Assembly: GCA_024644145.1 (NCBI GenBank) | Contig: JAHELO010000102.1 | Coordinates: forward strand, 1 to 6,183 | DNA from: Christiangramia sp. | Lineage (GTDB): Bacteria > Bacteroidota > Bacteroidia > Flavobacteriales > Flavobacteriaceae | DNA length: 6,183 nt | Direction: 5' to 3' | Shown: one piece after another, positions 1 to 5,111 of the stretch | Numbering within the stretch: the first letter of the stretch is position 1 | How the letters are laid out: each line of letters begins with the position of its first letter | Position numbers and translations under genes: made by a program | The notes under the pieces: model-generated | Told to the model about the DNA's origin: nothing | Database searches by the model: none | Seen by the model: only the letters and a program-made list of their open reading frames with translations

Positions 1-317
1 AAATTTGTTTGACCTATCGCTTTTTCAAATTCAAGGTCCTGCCCATTTCTTAAGCCTCGCAAAATAAATCCTGCACCCTGAGCTTTGCAGAAGTTGACAG
101 TAAGGCCCTTATAAGTTTCTACTTTTACCTTTGGCTCGTTCTTATAGGTTTCTTTCAGGAAATGTATACGCTCTTCTAAATCGAACATATATTTTTTGCT
201 GGAATTAGTACCGATAGCGAGAATAATTTCGTCAAATAAAGGAAGGGCACGATCTATAATATCGGTATGTCCCAGGGTAAGCGGGTCGAAAGAACCAGGG
301 AAAACAGCTTTTTTCAT
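1..317 (-). CDS. coaD: Phosphopantetheine adenylyltransferase, N-terminal part (3' end cut by window)
   Basis: Catalyses the reversible transfer of AMP from ATP to 4'-phosphopantetheine, giving dephospho-CoA, the penultimate step of coenzyme A synthesis in the cytoplasm. The first 105 residues are visible, about two thirds of the usual 150-160. Seen directly: MKKAVFPGSFDPLTLGH at the N-terminus, carrying the nucleotidyltransferase signature with TxGH at residues 14-17 (His17 is the catalytic histidine of the family), and the RGLRN motif at 87-91 that helps bind ATP. The ATG at 317-315 is the obvious start because the family begins exactly this way. It lies 44 bases downstream of ddl on the same strand with no terminator seen between them, so it is probably cotranscribed from the ddl promoter. 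The identification is very secure; only the C-terminus is missing. Confidence 0.97.
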   Translation of the reverse strand, partial: MKKAVFPGSFDPLTLGHTDIIDRALPLFDEIILAIGTNSSKKYMFDLEERIHFLKETYKNEPKVKVETYKGLTVNFCKAQGAGFILRGLRNGQDLEFEKAIGQTN

Positions 318-361
318 CAGGCAGTTTTAATTATTTTATATGAAAAGATAATTAGAAAATA

Positions 362-1342
362 TCACTTTTGATGGAGAGCAGCTTCCACGGCGCTACTAAA
401 CAGATCCTTCAGGCTTATACCGGCTTTCTCTGCCTGTTGAGGTAAAATGCTGGCCTGGCTGATTCCCGGGTTCGTATTCATCTCGATAAAATGTGGTTCT
501 CCCTTATGAAATATGAATTCAGACCTTGAGAAGCCTTTCATTTTTAATTTCCTGTAGATCATTATTGCAATATCCTGAACTTTTTTGGTGTCTTCTTCAG
601 AAATTCTCGCCGGAGTTATTTCCTGTGATTTACCAAGATATTTCGCCGCATAATCAAAAAATTCGCCATCAGGAACAATTTCAGTTACCGGCAATGCTAT
701 AACTTCTCCCTGGTAGGTTATCACTCCCACAGAAACTTCAGTGCCGTCAAGGAAAGATTCTATGATAGCTTCATCATCTTCAGTAAATGCTGTTCTGGCG
801 GCTGGAATAAGTTCTTCTTCGGTCTTAACCTTTGTAACTCCAAAACTGCTGCCCGCACGGTTTGCCTTTACGAAACAGGGGAGGCCTACGCTATCTACGA
901 TCTCCTTAGTGTCTATTTCCTGATCTTTATTTAAAAAATAATTTTTTGCCGCCTTTACCCCGTATGGTCTCAGAACACTAATAAGGTCTCTTTTATTAAA
1001 TGTAAGGGCAGATTGGTAATAATCACAACTGGTTTGAGGAATACCAATCAATTCAAGATATGCCTGGAGCAGGCCATTTTCTCCAGGGGTGCCGTGTATG
1101 GTATTAAAAACGCAATCAAACTGGATCACCTTATCATTAATCTTAACCGTAAAATTGCTCTTGTTAATAGGATAAGGAGTGTCATCTTCAGTTACTACAA
1201 ACCATTCTCCTTTTAAAATATGTACCCTGTAAGGTTCATACAGGTCGCGGTCCAGATGTTTGTAAACTATGTTTCCGCTATTAATGGAGATTCGATATTC
1301 ACTGGAATACCCTCCCATGGCAATGGCAATTTTTTTCTTCAT
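362..1342 (-). CDS. ddl: D-alanine--D-alanine ligase
   Basis: ATP-grasp enzyme that joins two D-alanines to make the dipeptide for the peptidoglycan stem (cytoplasmic). Numbering from the ATG at 1342 gives 326 residues, normal for the family. Seen: GGYSSE near the N-terminus with Glu15 (the D-Ala1-binding Glu), HGTPGENG at 83-90, the KANRAGSSFG loop at 159-168, FDYAAKYLG with Tyr235, Arg273 in GFSRSEF, and the metal-binding IEMNTNPG at 286-293 (Glu287, Asn289). The tyrosine in AKY is the residue associated with D-Ala rather than D-lactate as second substrate, so vancomycin-type D-Ala-D-Lac activity is not expected. The frame extends two codons upstream to a TTG at 1348, but MKKKIAIAMGG from the ATG matches the usual start. 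A good promoter lies about 30 bases upstream. It heads a likely ddl-coaD unit and diverges from the PASTA gene. Confidence 0.96.
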   Translation of the reverse strand: MKKKIAIAMGGYSSEYRISINSGNIVYKHLDRDLYEPYRVHILKGEWFVVTEDDTPYPINKSNFTVKINDKVIQFDCVFNTIHGTPGENGLLQAYLELIGIPQTSCDYYQSALTFNKRDLISVLRPYGVKAAKNYFLNKDQEIDTKEIVDSVGLPCFVKANRAGSSFGVTKVKTEEELIPAARTAFTEDDEAIIESFLDGTEVSVGVITYQGEVIALPVTEIVPDGEFFDYAAKYLGKSQEITPARISEEDTKKVQDIAIMIYRKLKMKGFSRSEFIFHKGEPHFIEMNTNPGISQASILPQQAEKAGISLKDLFSSAVEAALHQK

Positions 1343-1372
1343 ATTCAATATGTCCGGTTAGATCTCGTTAAA

Positions 1373-1404
1373 CAAAAATATCACTTAAAAGGGCAGTCAC
1401 CAAA
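1373..1404 (-). promoter_or_regulatory. Probable ddl promoter, Bacteroidota type
   Basis: On the minus strand a TTTG (1404-1401) is followed after 20 bases by TATTTTTG (1380-1373). This matches the Bacteroidota sigma-ABfr pattern TTTG / 19-21 bases / TAnnTTTG. Transcription would start near 1367, leaving about a 25-base leader before the ddl ATG at 1342. The boxes are seen; their use is inferred. Confidence 0.65.
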
Positions 1405-1429
1405 ACCAAAGGGTTTTATATCTTTGCCC
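1391..1429. repeat. Nested inverted repeat in the divergent ddl / PASTA control region
   Basis: An outer pair GGGCA (1391-1395) / TGCCC (1425-1429) encloses a perfect inner pair AAAACC (1402-1407) / GGTTTT (1412-1417) with a 4-base loop. The dyad covers the ddl -33 box and the PASTA-gene -7 box, so it could be an operator shared by the two divergent promoters, or fold in the DNA or RNA. No regulator is known for it; the symmetry is seen and the role is a guess. Confidence 0.4.
1419..1426 (+). promoter_or_regulatory. Candidate -7 box for the PASTA-rluD unit
   Basis: TATCTTTG is a perfect TAnnTTTG match lying 17 bases before the ATG at 1444, which would give a very short leader. No TTTG is found about 20 bases upstream, so the -33 half is weak. 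The identical octamer occurs before yaaA at 3184-3191, which supports its being a real -7 element. Confidence 0.5.
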
Positions 1430-1443
1430 ATTATTTAAAAACT

Positions 1444-2067
1444 ATGGGATTATTTCGATTTATTTTCAGCAAGACCTTTTTAATTCAACTTGTGCTTGCA
1501 ATTGTTGTATTGGTTGTGCTATCATTTCTAACCATGCAATGGCTAGATTATTCCACAAATCAAGATCAGCGAATTGAGGTGCCAGATCTTGCGAAAATGA
1601 ATTTGGATAAGGTAGAAGATCGATTGGATGAATTGGATCTTGACTATGAGATCCTTGATTCTGCCAATTTTAATCCCGAATTCCCAAGGTATTCTGTGAT
1701 CGATCAGGTTCCTGCGCCCGGAAAGTTTGTGAAAGAAGACCGGAAAATATACTTAACGCTGAATCCGTCTGGATACAGGAAGATCGAAGTGCCGAATAAT
1801 CTAATAAGGAAAACAAGAAGACAGGTAGAGCCTACACTTCGTGCCCTTGGATTTGATATAGGAGAGATCACCTATAAACCCGATATTGCTGAAGATGCTG
1901 TCCTGGAGCTGCGCTATAAAGGAAAACTAATAGAGCCGGGGGATAAACTGATGAAGACCTCTAAAATAGACCTGGTACTTGGCGATGGAAGTGGGAGATA
2001 CAGAAATATAGAGGATGATACCCTGGATGTTGAAGAAGAAACTGAAAGCGAAATAGATGAATTCTAA
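1444..2067 (+). CDS. Membrane-anchored PASTA-domain protein without kinase domain
   Basis: A 207-residue protein. Residues 1-10 are short and basic (Arg5, Lys10), 11-33 form one strongly hydrophobic helix (FLIQLVLAIVVLVVLSFL), and the rest is hydrophilic, so it should sit in the inner membrane with the bulk in the periplasm. Two PASTA-like units follow at about 43-108 and 112-180: each begins with I-E-V-P, and the first carries the typical late DQVPAPG turn, the second LIEPGDKL. The C-terminal ~20 residues are highly acidic (11 Asp/Glu in the last 19). PASTA domains in other bacteria bind peptidoglycan or muropeptides and hang from Ser/Thr kinases or penicillin-binding proteins; here there is neither. 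Divergence from ddl fits a cell-wall role, but the actual function is unknown. It overlaps rluD by 11 bases and is probably cotranscribed with it. Confidence 0.88.
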   Translation: MGLFRFIFSKTFLIQLVLAIVVLVVLSFLTMQWLDYSTNQDQRIEVPDLAKMNLDKVEDRLDELDLDYEILDSANFNPEFPRYSVIDQVPAPGKFVKEDRKIYLTLNPSGYRKIEVPNNLIRKTRRQVEPTLRALGFDIGEITYKPDIAEDAVLELRYKGKLIEPGDKLMKTSKIDLVLGDGSGRYRNIEDDTLDVEEETESEIDEF

Positions 2068-3115
2068 AAAAGACCAACGGGAAGATATTGAAGAGCAGGA
2101 AGAGGACGAGAGTCTTTATGAACATCATAAATTTGTGGCCGAAGTAGGTCAGAATCCGCTGCGGGTAGACAAATATCTAATGAACTTCATAGAAAACGCC
2201 ACCCGTAATAAGATACAGAAAGCAGCCAAGAGCGGTAATATTTACGTGAATGGTGAAACAGTAAAACAGAACTATAAAGTTAAGGGAGGTGATACCGTTC
2301 AGGTAATGTTTGAACATCCACCCTACGAATATCTGTTAGTTCCTGAAGATATACCACTCGATATTGTATACGAAGATGAGGTGCTGCTGGTGGTTAATAA
2401 ACCGGCTGGCATGGTTGTGCATCCAGGTCACGGGAATTATAGTGGTACATTAATAAATGCCCTGGTGCATCATTTTGATAATTTGCCTAATAATAGTAGT
2501 GATCGCCCGGGTCTTGTTCACAGAATAGATAAAGATACCAGCGGCCTGTTAGTGATCGCTAAGACCGAGGAGGCCATGGCACATCTTTCGAAGCAATTCT
2601 TCGATAAAACCAGTGAGCGCGAATACGTCGCCATTGCATGGGGAAATATGGAAGAAGATGAAGGTACCATTGAAGGTAATATTGGCAGAAATCCAAAGAA
2701 CCGCCTTCAGAATATGGTGTATCTGGGAGATGATGCAGATAATGGTAAACCTGCAGTAACACACTTTAAGGTATTAGAGCGACTTGGATATGTGACCCTT
2801 GTGTCTTGCAGACTTGAAACCGGCAGAACGCATCAAATCAGGGTGCATATGAAACATATAGGGCACACGCTATTTAACGACGAGCGATACGGTGGAGACA
2901 AAATTCTTAAAGGAACTACATTTACAAAGTATAAACAGTTCGTAGATAATTGTTTTAAGATACTTCCTAGACAGGCGCTGCATGCAAAAACACTTGGCTT
3001 TAAACATCCTAACTCGGGAGAATGGATGAGTTTTAATTCAGAGATTCCGCAGGATATGGCAGATTGTATAGAAAAGTGGCGTGGGTATGCAAAAAATCAG
3101 CTGGAAGATCTATAA
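2057..3115 (+). CDS. rluD: RluA/RluD-family 23S rRNA pseudouridine synthase
   Basis: Isomerises specific uridines to pseudouridine in 23S rRNA; E. coli RluD acts on helix 69 (1911, 1915, 1917). It has 352 residues. Seen in order: an acidic leader of about 25 residues; an S4 RNA-binding domain at about 34-95 (LRVDKYLMNF, IQKAAKSGNIYVNG, GGDTV); the catalytic domain with NKPAGMVVHPG at 114-124; the signature HRIDKDTSG at 155-163, where Asp158 is the catalytic aspartate; and the RTHQIRVHM motif at 257-265. A stretch of about 25 residues after DERYGGDKI is an insertion I associate with Bacteroidota members. The ATG at 2057 lies inside the end of the PASTA gene (11-base overlap), suggesting translational coupling. 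RluD is the closest subgroup by the S4 domain and length, but the exact target uridines cannot be read from the sequence. Confidence 0.93.
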   Translation: MNSKKDQREDIEEQEEDESLYEHHKFVAEVGQNPLRVDKYLMNFIENATRNKIQKAAKSGNIYVNGETVKQNYKVKGGDTVQVMFEHPPYEYLLVPEDIPLDIVYEDEVLLVVNKPAGMVVHPGHGNYSGTLINALVHHFDNLPNNSSDRPGLVHRIDKDTSGLLVIAKTEEAMAHLSKQFFDKTSEREYVAIAWGNMEEDEGTIEGNIGRNPKNRLQNMVYLGDDADNGKPAVTHFKVLERLGYVTLVSCRLETGRTHQIRVHMKHIGHTLFNDERYGGDKILKGTTFTKYKQFVDNCFKILPRQALHAKTLGFKHPNSGEWMSFNSEIPQDMADCIEKWRGYAKNQLEDL

Positions 3116-3140
3116 CATAAATGGCTTCTATTGATTCATA

Positions 3141-3165
3141 AGAAACAAATTTCTGGGATTTTTCG
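3141..3165 (+). terminator. Weak candidate terminator after rluD
   Basis: AGAAA (3141-3145) and TTTCT (3150-3154) can pair around CAAA, followed by GGGATTTTTC. The stem is short and AT-rich and the T run is four bases away, so this is a poor intrinsic terminator. It is listed because nothing better lies between rluD and the yaaA promoter. Confidence 0.2.
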
Positions 3166-3210
3166 GTTTTGGAACTGATGGGTTATCTTTGATCAAAAAT
3201 TAACCGAAAA
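3160..3210. repeat. Overlapping inverted repeats around the yaaA promoter
   Basis: A perfect 9-base pair TTTTCGGTT (3160-3168) / AACCGAAAA (3202-3210) spans the region. Inside it GGTTA (3181-3185) pairs alternatively with TAACC (3201-3205), framing the 10-base palindrome TTTGATCAAA (3188-3197), which itself overlaps the promoter box. The right arm ends three bases before the yaaA ATG. It could be an operator, a switchable hairpin in the leader, or part of the rluD terminator. It does not match the PerR or OxyR boxes I know. Confidence 0.45.
3184..3191 (+). promoter_or_regulatory. Candidate yaaA -7 promoter box
   Basis: TATCTTTG matches TAnnTTTG exactly and lies 22 bases before the yaaA ATG, so the leader would be about 16-18 bases. 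There is no clean TTTG at -33: the nearest one (3168-3171) is only 12 bases upstream, and the expected position holds a T run (3159-3163). A poor -33 box together with the overlapping dyad suggests a regulated promoter. Confidence 0.5.
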
Positions 3211-3213
3211 GAA

Positions 3214-3975
3214 ATGAAAATTGTTGTTTCGCCGGCAAAGACGCTGGATTATGAATCAAAATTACCTACAACCAGAGGCACGCAGCCTGAATTTTTAATT
3301 ACCGCGGTAAAGATAAACCGTAAACTTTCGAGACAGAGCAAAAAGGAGATATCCCGGCTGATGGATATTAGTGATAAGCTTGCCGATCTCAATTATACAC
3401 GCTATCAGGAATTCCAGGAAGAACATGATAAGAATAACTCCCGTCCTGCGATGTATGCTTTTAACGGTGATGTTTACACCGGTTTGGATGCATATAGCAT
3501 TCCCGCAGATAAACTTGACATGGTTCAGGATACCTTAAGAATACTTTCTGGTATGTACGGGGTTTTAAGACCGTTGGACCTAATACAACCTTATCGCCTG
3601 GAAATGGGAACTGCTATAGGGATAGAAAGGAAAAAGGATCTTTATGGAGTGTGGAAGCAAAAAGTAACCGACTTTCTAAATAATGAACTCGAAGAAGATG
3701 AGTTATTTTTAAATCTTGCCAGTAATGAATATTTTAAAGCCGTTGATTCCAGGAAATTAAAGGTTCCTGTGATCTCACCGGTCTTTAAAGATTATAAAAA
3801 TGGGAAATTAAAGATTATTAGTTTCTTCGCAAAAAAAGCACGTGGTTCCATGGCACGCTTTGCAATCGATAATAATTGTAAAAGCCTGGACGATATTAAG
3901 GGCTTTGATTATGATGATTATCGCTACAGCGAGGAACATACGAAGACTGAGTTTGAACCAACATTTATTCGTTAA
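3214..3975 (+). CDS. yaaA: Peroxide stress protein YaaA (DUF328/UPF0246)
   Basis: YaaA lowers free intracellular iron and so limits Fenton damage under hydrogen peroxide stress in E. coli, where it belongs to the OxyR regulon; the fold has DNA-binding features. The 253-residue length is normal for the family. Seen: SPAKTLD at 6-12, [13 protein letters not shown] at 81-93, [22 protein letters not shown] at about 111-132, [11 protein letters not shown] at 167-177, [21 protein letters not shown] at about 191-211, and the C-terminal [11 protein letters not shown] region. All are hallmark blocks in the right order. It stands alone: 98 bases after rluD and 109 before the next gene, with its own promoter box and inverted repeats. 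Regulation by peroxide here is inferred from the family only. The identification is secure. Confidence 0.95.
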   Translation: MKIVVSPAKTLDYESKLPTTRGTQPEFLITAVKINRKLSRQSKKEISRLMDISDKLADLNYTRYQEFQEEHDKNNSRPAMYAFNGDVYTGLDAYSIPADKLDMVQDTLRILSGMYGVLRPLDLIQPYRLEMGTAIGIERKKDLYGVWKQKVTDFLNNELEEDELFLNLASNEYFKAVDSRKLKVPVISPVFKDYKNGKLKIISFFAKKARGSMARFAIDNNCKSLDDIKGFDYDDYRYSEEHTKTEFEPTFIR

Positions 3976-3983
3976 AGCCACGA

Positions 3984-4000
3984 CGAAATCCTGAATTTCG
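3984..4000. repeat. Short hairpin after yaaA
   Basis: CGAAAT (3984-3989) and ATTTCG (3995-4000) pair around a 5-base loop just after the yaaA stop. There is no following T run, so it is at best a weak or factor-assisted terminator. Confidence 0.25.
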
Positions 4001-4084
4001 GATCCATTTGCTGCGGAAAAGTGAACGAATAATAAAGCGTATTTTACCAGCTGGTTGCTAAATCAATAATTTAAGACTGTTGTT

Positions 4085-4750
4085 TTGGAATTATTTCATC
4101 ATACCCATCCTTATAAGCCTTTTATTCCCGAAAATGCTACCAAATTGATAGTGGGAACCTTACCACCACCCAGATTCACCAAGAGGGAATTACGGGAGGA
4201 TGATGTAGATTTCTGTTATGGGAGCGGTGATGGTCAGTTATGGTTAATACTGGATCGAATCTTTGATTTGGGCTTGAAATTCGAGAATACAGAAGAAGCT
4301 GTAAAACAACGAAAGGACTTTCTTCGACAGCGGGGGATTGGCATTTGCGATGTGGTAGAAAGCAGCAGGAGGGAGAAGATAGATGCTTCAGATATTGGGA
4401 TGCAGAAGGTTGAACTGCGGGATATGATAAGGGTTTTGAAAGATTATCCTAAAATAGAAACCTTATTGTTTACGGGTGGGAACTCCAAGAATGGACCAGA
4501 ATATTTTTTCAGGAAATACCTTAAGGAAGCAAACCAGGATATCCGGTTGAAGGTGGTTTCTTCTAAATCTCCCCGCATACATCAGTTTATATTCGAGGGC
4601 AGGCTTATAAAGACTGTTTCTTTGATAGCTCCATCTGGTGCGGCAAATATAGCGGTAGGAAGCTCCCCATTATATAAAGAGATAAAAAAGAAAAACCCTA
4701 AATTCAATACGCTTGATTTCAGGGTTCTTCAGTATAAAGATTTTTTCTAG
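4085..4750 (+). CDS. Uracil-DNA glycosylase superfamily protein, TTG start
   Basis: A 221-residue cytoplasmic protein of the UDG-like fold family, expected to remove a deaminated or damaged base from DNA; the substrate is not readable. Seen: HPYKPFIPENATKLIVGTLPPPRF at about 8-31 (the motif-1 region after the first strand), FCYGSGDGQLW at 43-53, GIGICDVVESSRR at 84-96, LLFTGGNSKNGPEYFF at 127-142, SSKSPR at 159-164, and SLIAPSGAAN at 179-188 in place of the usual motif-2 His-Pro-Ser type loop. The only possible start is TTG at 4085: an in-frame TAA lies 18 bases upstream, no ATG or GTG intervenes, and the next in-frame ATG would delete half the fold. No clear promoter is seen. Its stop ends one base before the stop of bTHX on the other strand. 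I recall this family as common but uncharacterised in Bacteroidota. Confidence 0.75.
   Translation: MELFHHTHPYKPFIPENATKLIVGTLPPPRFTKRELREDDVDFCYGSGDGQLWLILDRIFDLGLKFENTEEAVKQRKDFLRQRGIGICDVVESSRREKIDASDIGMQKVELRDMIRVLKDYPKIETLLFTGGNSKNGPEYFFRKYLKEANQDIRLKVVSSKSPRIHQFIFEGRLIKTVSLIAPSGAANIAVGSSPLYKEIKKKNPKFNTLDFRVLQYKDFF
4684..4726 (-). terminator. Intrinsic terminator for the bTHX unit, inside the UDG-like gene
   Basis: On the minus strand AACCCT (4726-4721) pairs with AGGGTT (4699-4694). The stem continues inward as 4 and then 3 further pairs with single-base bulges, to a 5-base loop near 4707-4711, and is followed at once by the T-rich tract TTTTTCTTTTTT (4695-4684). This is a textbook stem plus U-run 26 bases after the bTHX stop, although it lies within the antisense gene. 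On the plus strand the same stem is followed only after a gap by T6 at 4741-4746. Confidence 0.7.
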
Positions 4751-4751
4751 G

Positions 4752-4886
4752 TCATTGCAATTCTTTCTTATCCTGATTCGCCAGCGTTGTAGGTTTGATC
4801 CTGAATTTTTTACGTTTAGGTCTTAATTTACCGCTGGTGCCAATAGCAATTTTTCCTCTTTTGGTTTTTTTATCGCCTTTTCCCAT
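4752..4886 (-). CDS. 30S ribosomal protein bTHX family (small)
   Basis: A 44-residue, very basic peptide beginning MGKGDKKTKRGKIAIGTSGK and continuing LRPKRKKFRIKP, with a short polar tail ending KKELQ. The MGKGDKK..RGKI..G..G..RP(R/K)KK pattern is that of the bTHX (Thx) ribosomal small-subunit peptide, first described in Thermus and widespread in Bacteroidota, where it packs into the head of the 30S subunit and stabilises rRNA. The Thermus form is about 26 residues; this one keeps the core in residues 1-27 and adds about 17. The ATG at 4886 follows the stop of the 47-residue gene by 9 bases, so the two are probably cotranscribed. It ends one base from the convergent UDG-like gene. The identification rests on the N-terminal core, which I recognise clearly. 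Confidence 0.85.
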   Translation of the reverse strand: MGKGDKKTKRGKIAIGTSGKLRPKRKKFRIKPTTLANQDKKELQ

Positions 4887-4895
4887 GGAGTAGAA

Positions 4896-5039
4896 CTACT
4901 TTTTATTTTGTTGATCCTTGATGGTCTTTTCATCTATATCAACCTTATTAGTTTCTTCATTTCTATTTCCTGTTGGGTTTGTAGGATTCTTTTGATCCTT
5001 ACTTCTTTCTCTGTGTTTATCTTCAATAGGTCCTCCCAT
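4896..5039 (-). CDS. Small hydrophilic protein of unknown function (47 aa)
   Basis: An open frame from ATG (5039) to TAG (4896). It begins MGGPIEDKHRERSKDQKNPT, continues with Asn/Thr/Glu-rich sequence, and ends with a short segment VDIDEKTIKDQQNKK. It has no hydrophobic stretch, no cysteine and no aromatic residue except one histidine ring, so it is probably disordered and cytoplasmic. I do not recognise a family. Support for its being real: it fills the space between trpA and bTHX in the same direction, its stop is only 9 bases before bTHX, and its composition (Lys, Asp, Asn, AAA/GAT/AAT codons) is coherent and protein-like. It could be a lineage-specific ribosome-associated or stress peptide, but nothing in the sequence proves that. 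It could also be the first gene of a two-gene unit starting from a weak promoter near 5064. Confidence 0.6.
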   Translation of the reverse strand: MGGPIEDKHRERSKDQKNPTNPTGNRNEETNKVDIDEKTIKDQQNKK

Positions 5040-5059
5040 AACTTTAATTTTATGATTCG

Positions 5060-5072
5060 TTATCTAAGATAA
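5060..5072. promoter_or_regulatory. Dyad and weak promoter box before the 47-aa gene / bTHX
   Basis: TTATCTAAGATAA is a 13-base perfect dyad around a central A. Read on the minus strand it contains TATCTTAG (5071-5064), one mismatch from TAnnTTTG, lying 25 bases before the small gene's ATG. No good TTTG is found at -33. It is a possible promoter/operator; the alternative is read-through from trpA, because no terminator is seen in the 72-base gap. Confidence 0.3.
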
Positions 5073-5111
5073 AAAGGATAAGCCTAAAAAGCTGCTAAAG
5101 CCCTGTTACAA

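Noticed and set aside
1343..1348. TTG start two codons upstream for ddl
   Set aside because: The ATG at 1342 gives the normal family N-terminus and places the D-Ala-binding Glu at residue 15; the TTG adds nothing.
741..1438. Plus-strand open frames of 60-72 codons opposite ddl
   Set aside because: They lie antisense to a clearly identified gene, show no family features and have shadow-like composition.
2549..2764. Two minus-strand frames opposite rluD
   Set aside because: They are antisense shadows of the RluD catalytic domain and overlap each other in different frames.
4046..4055. Palindrome ACCAGCTGGT between yaaA and the UDG-like gene
   Set aside because: It is only 10 bases, with no arms beyond it and no promoter box nearby; too little to call an operator.
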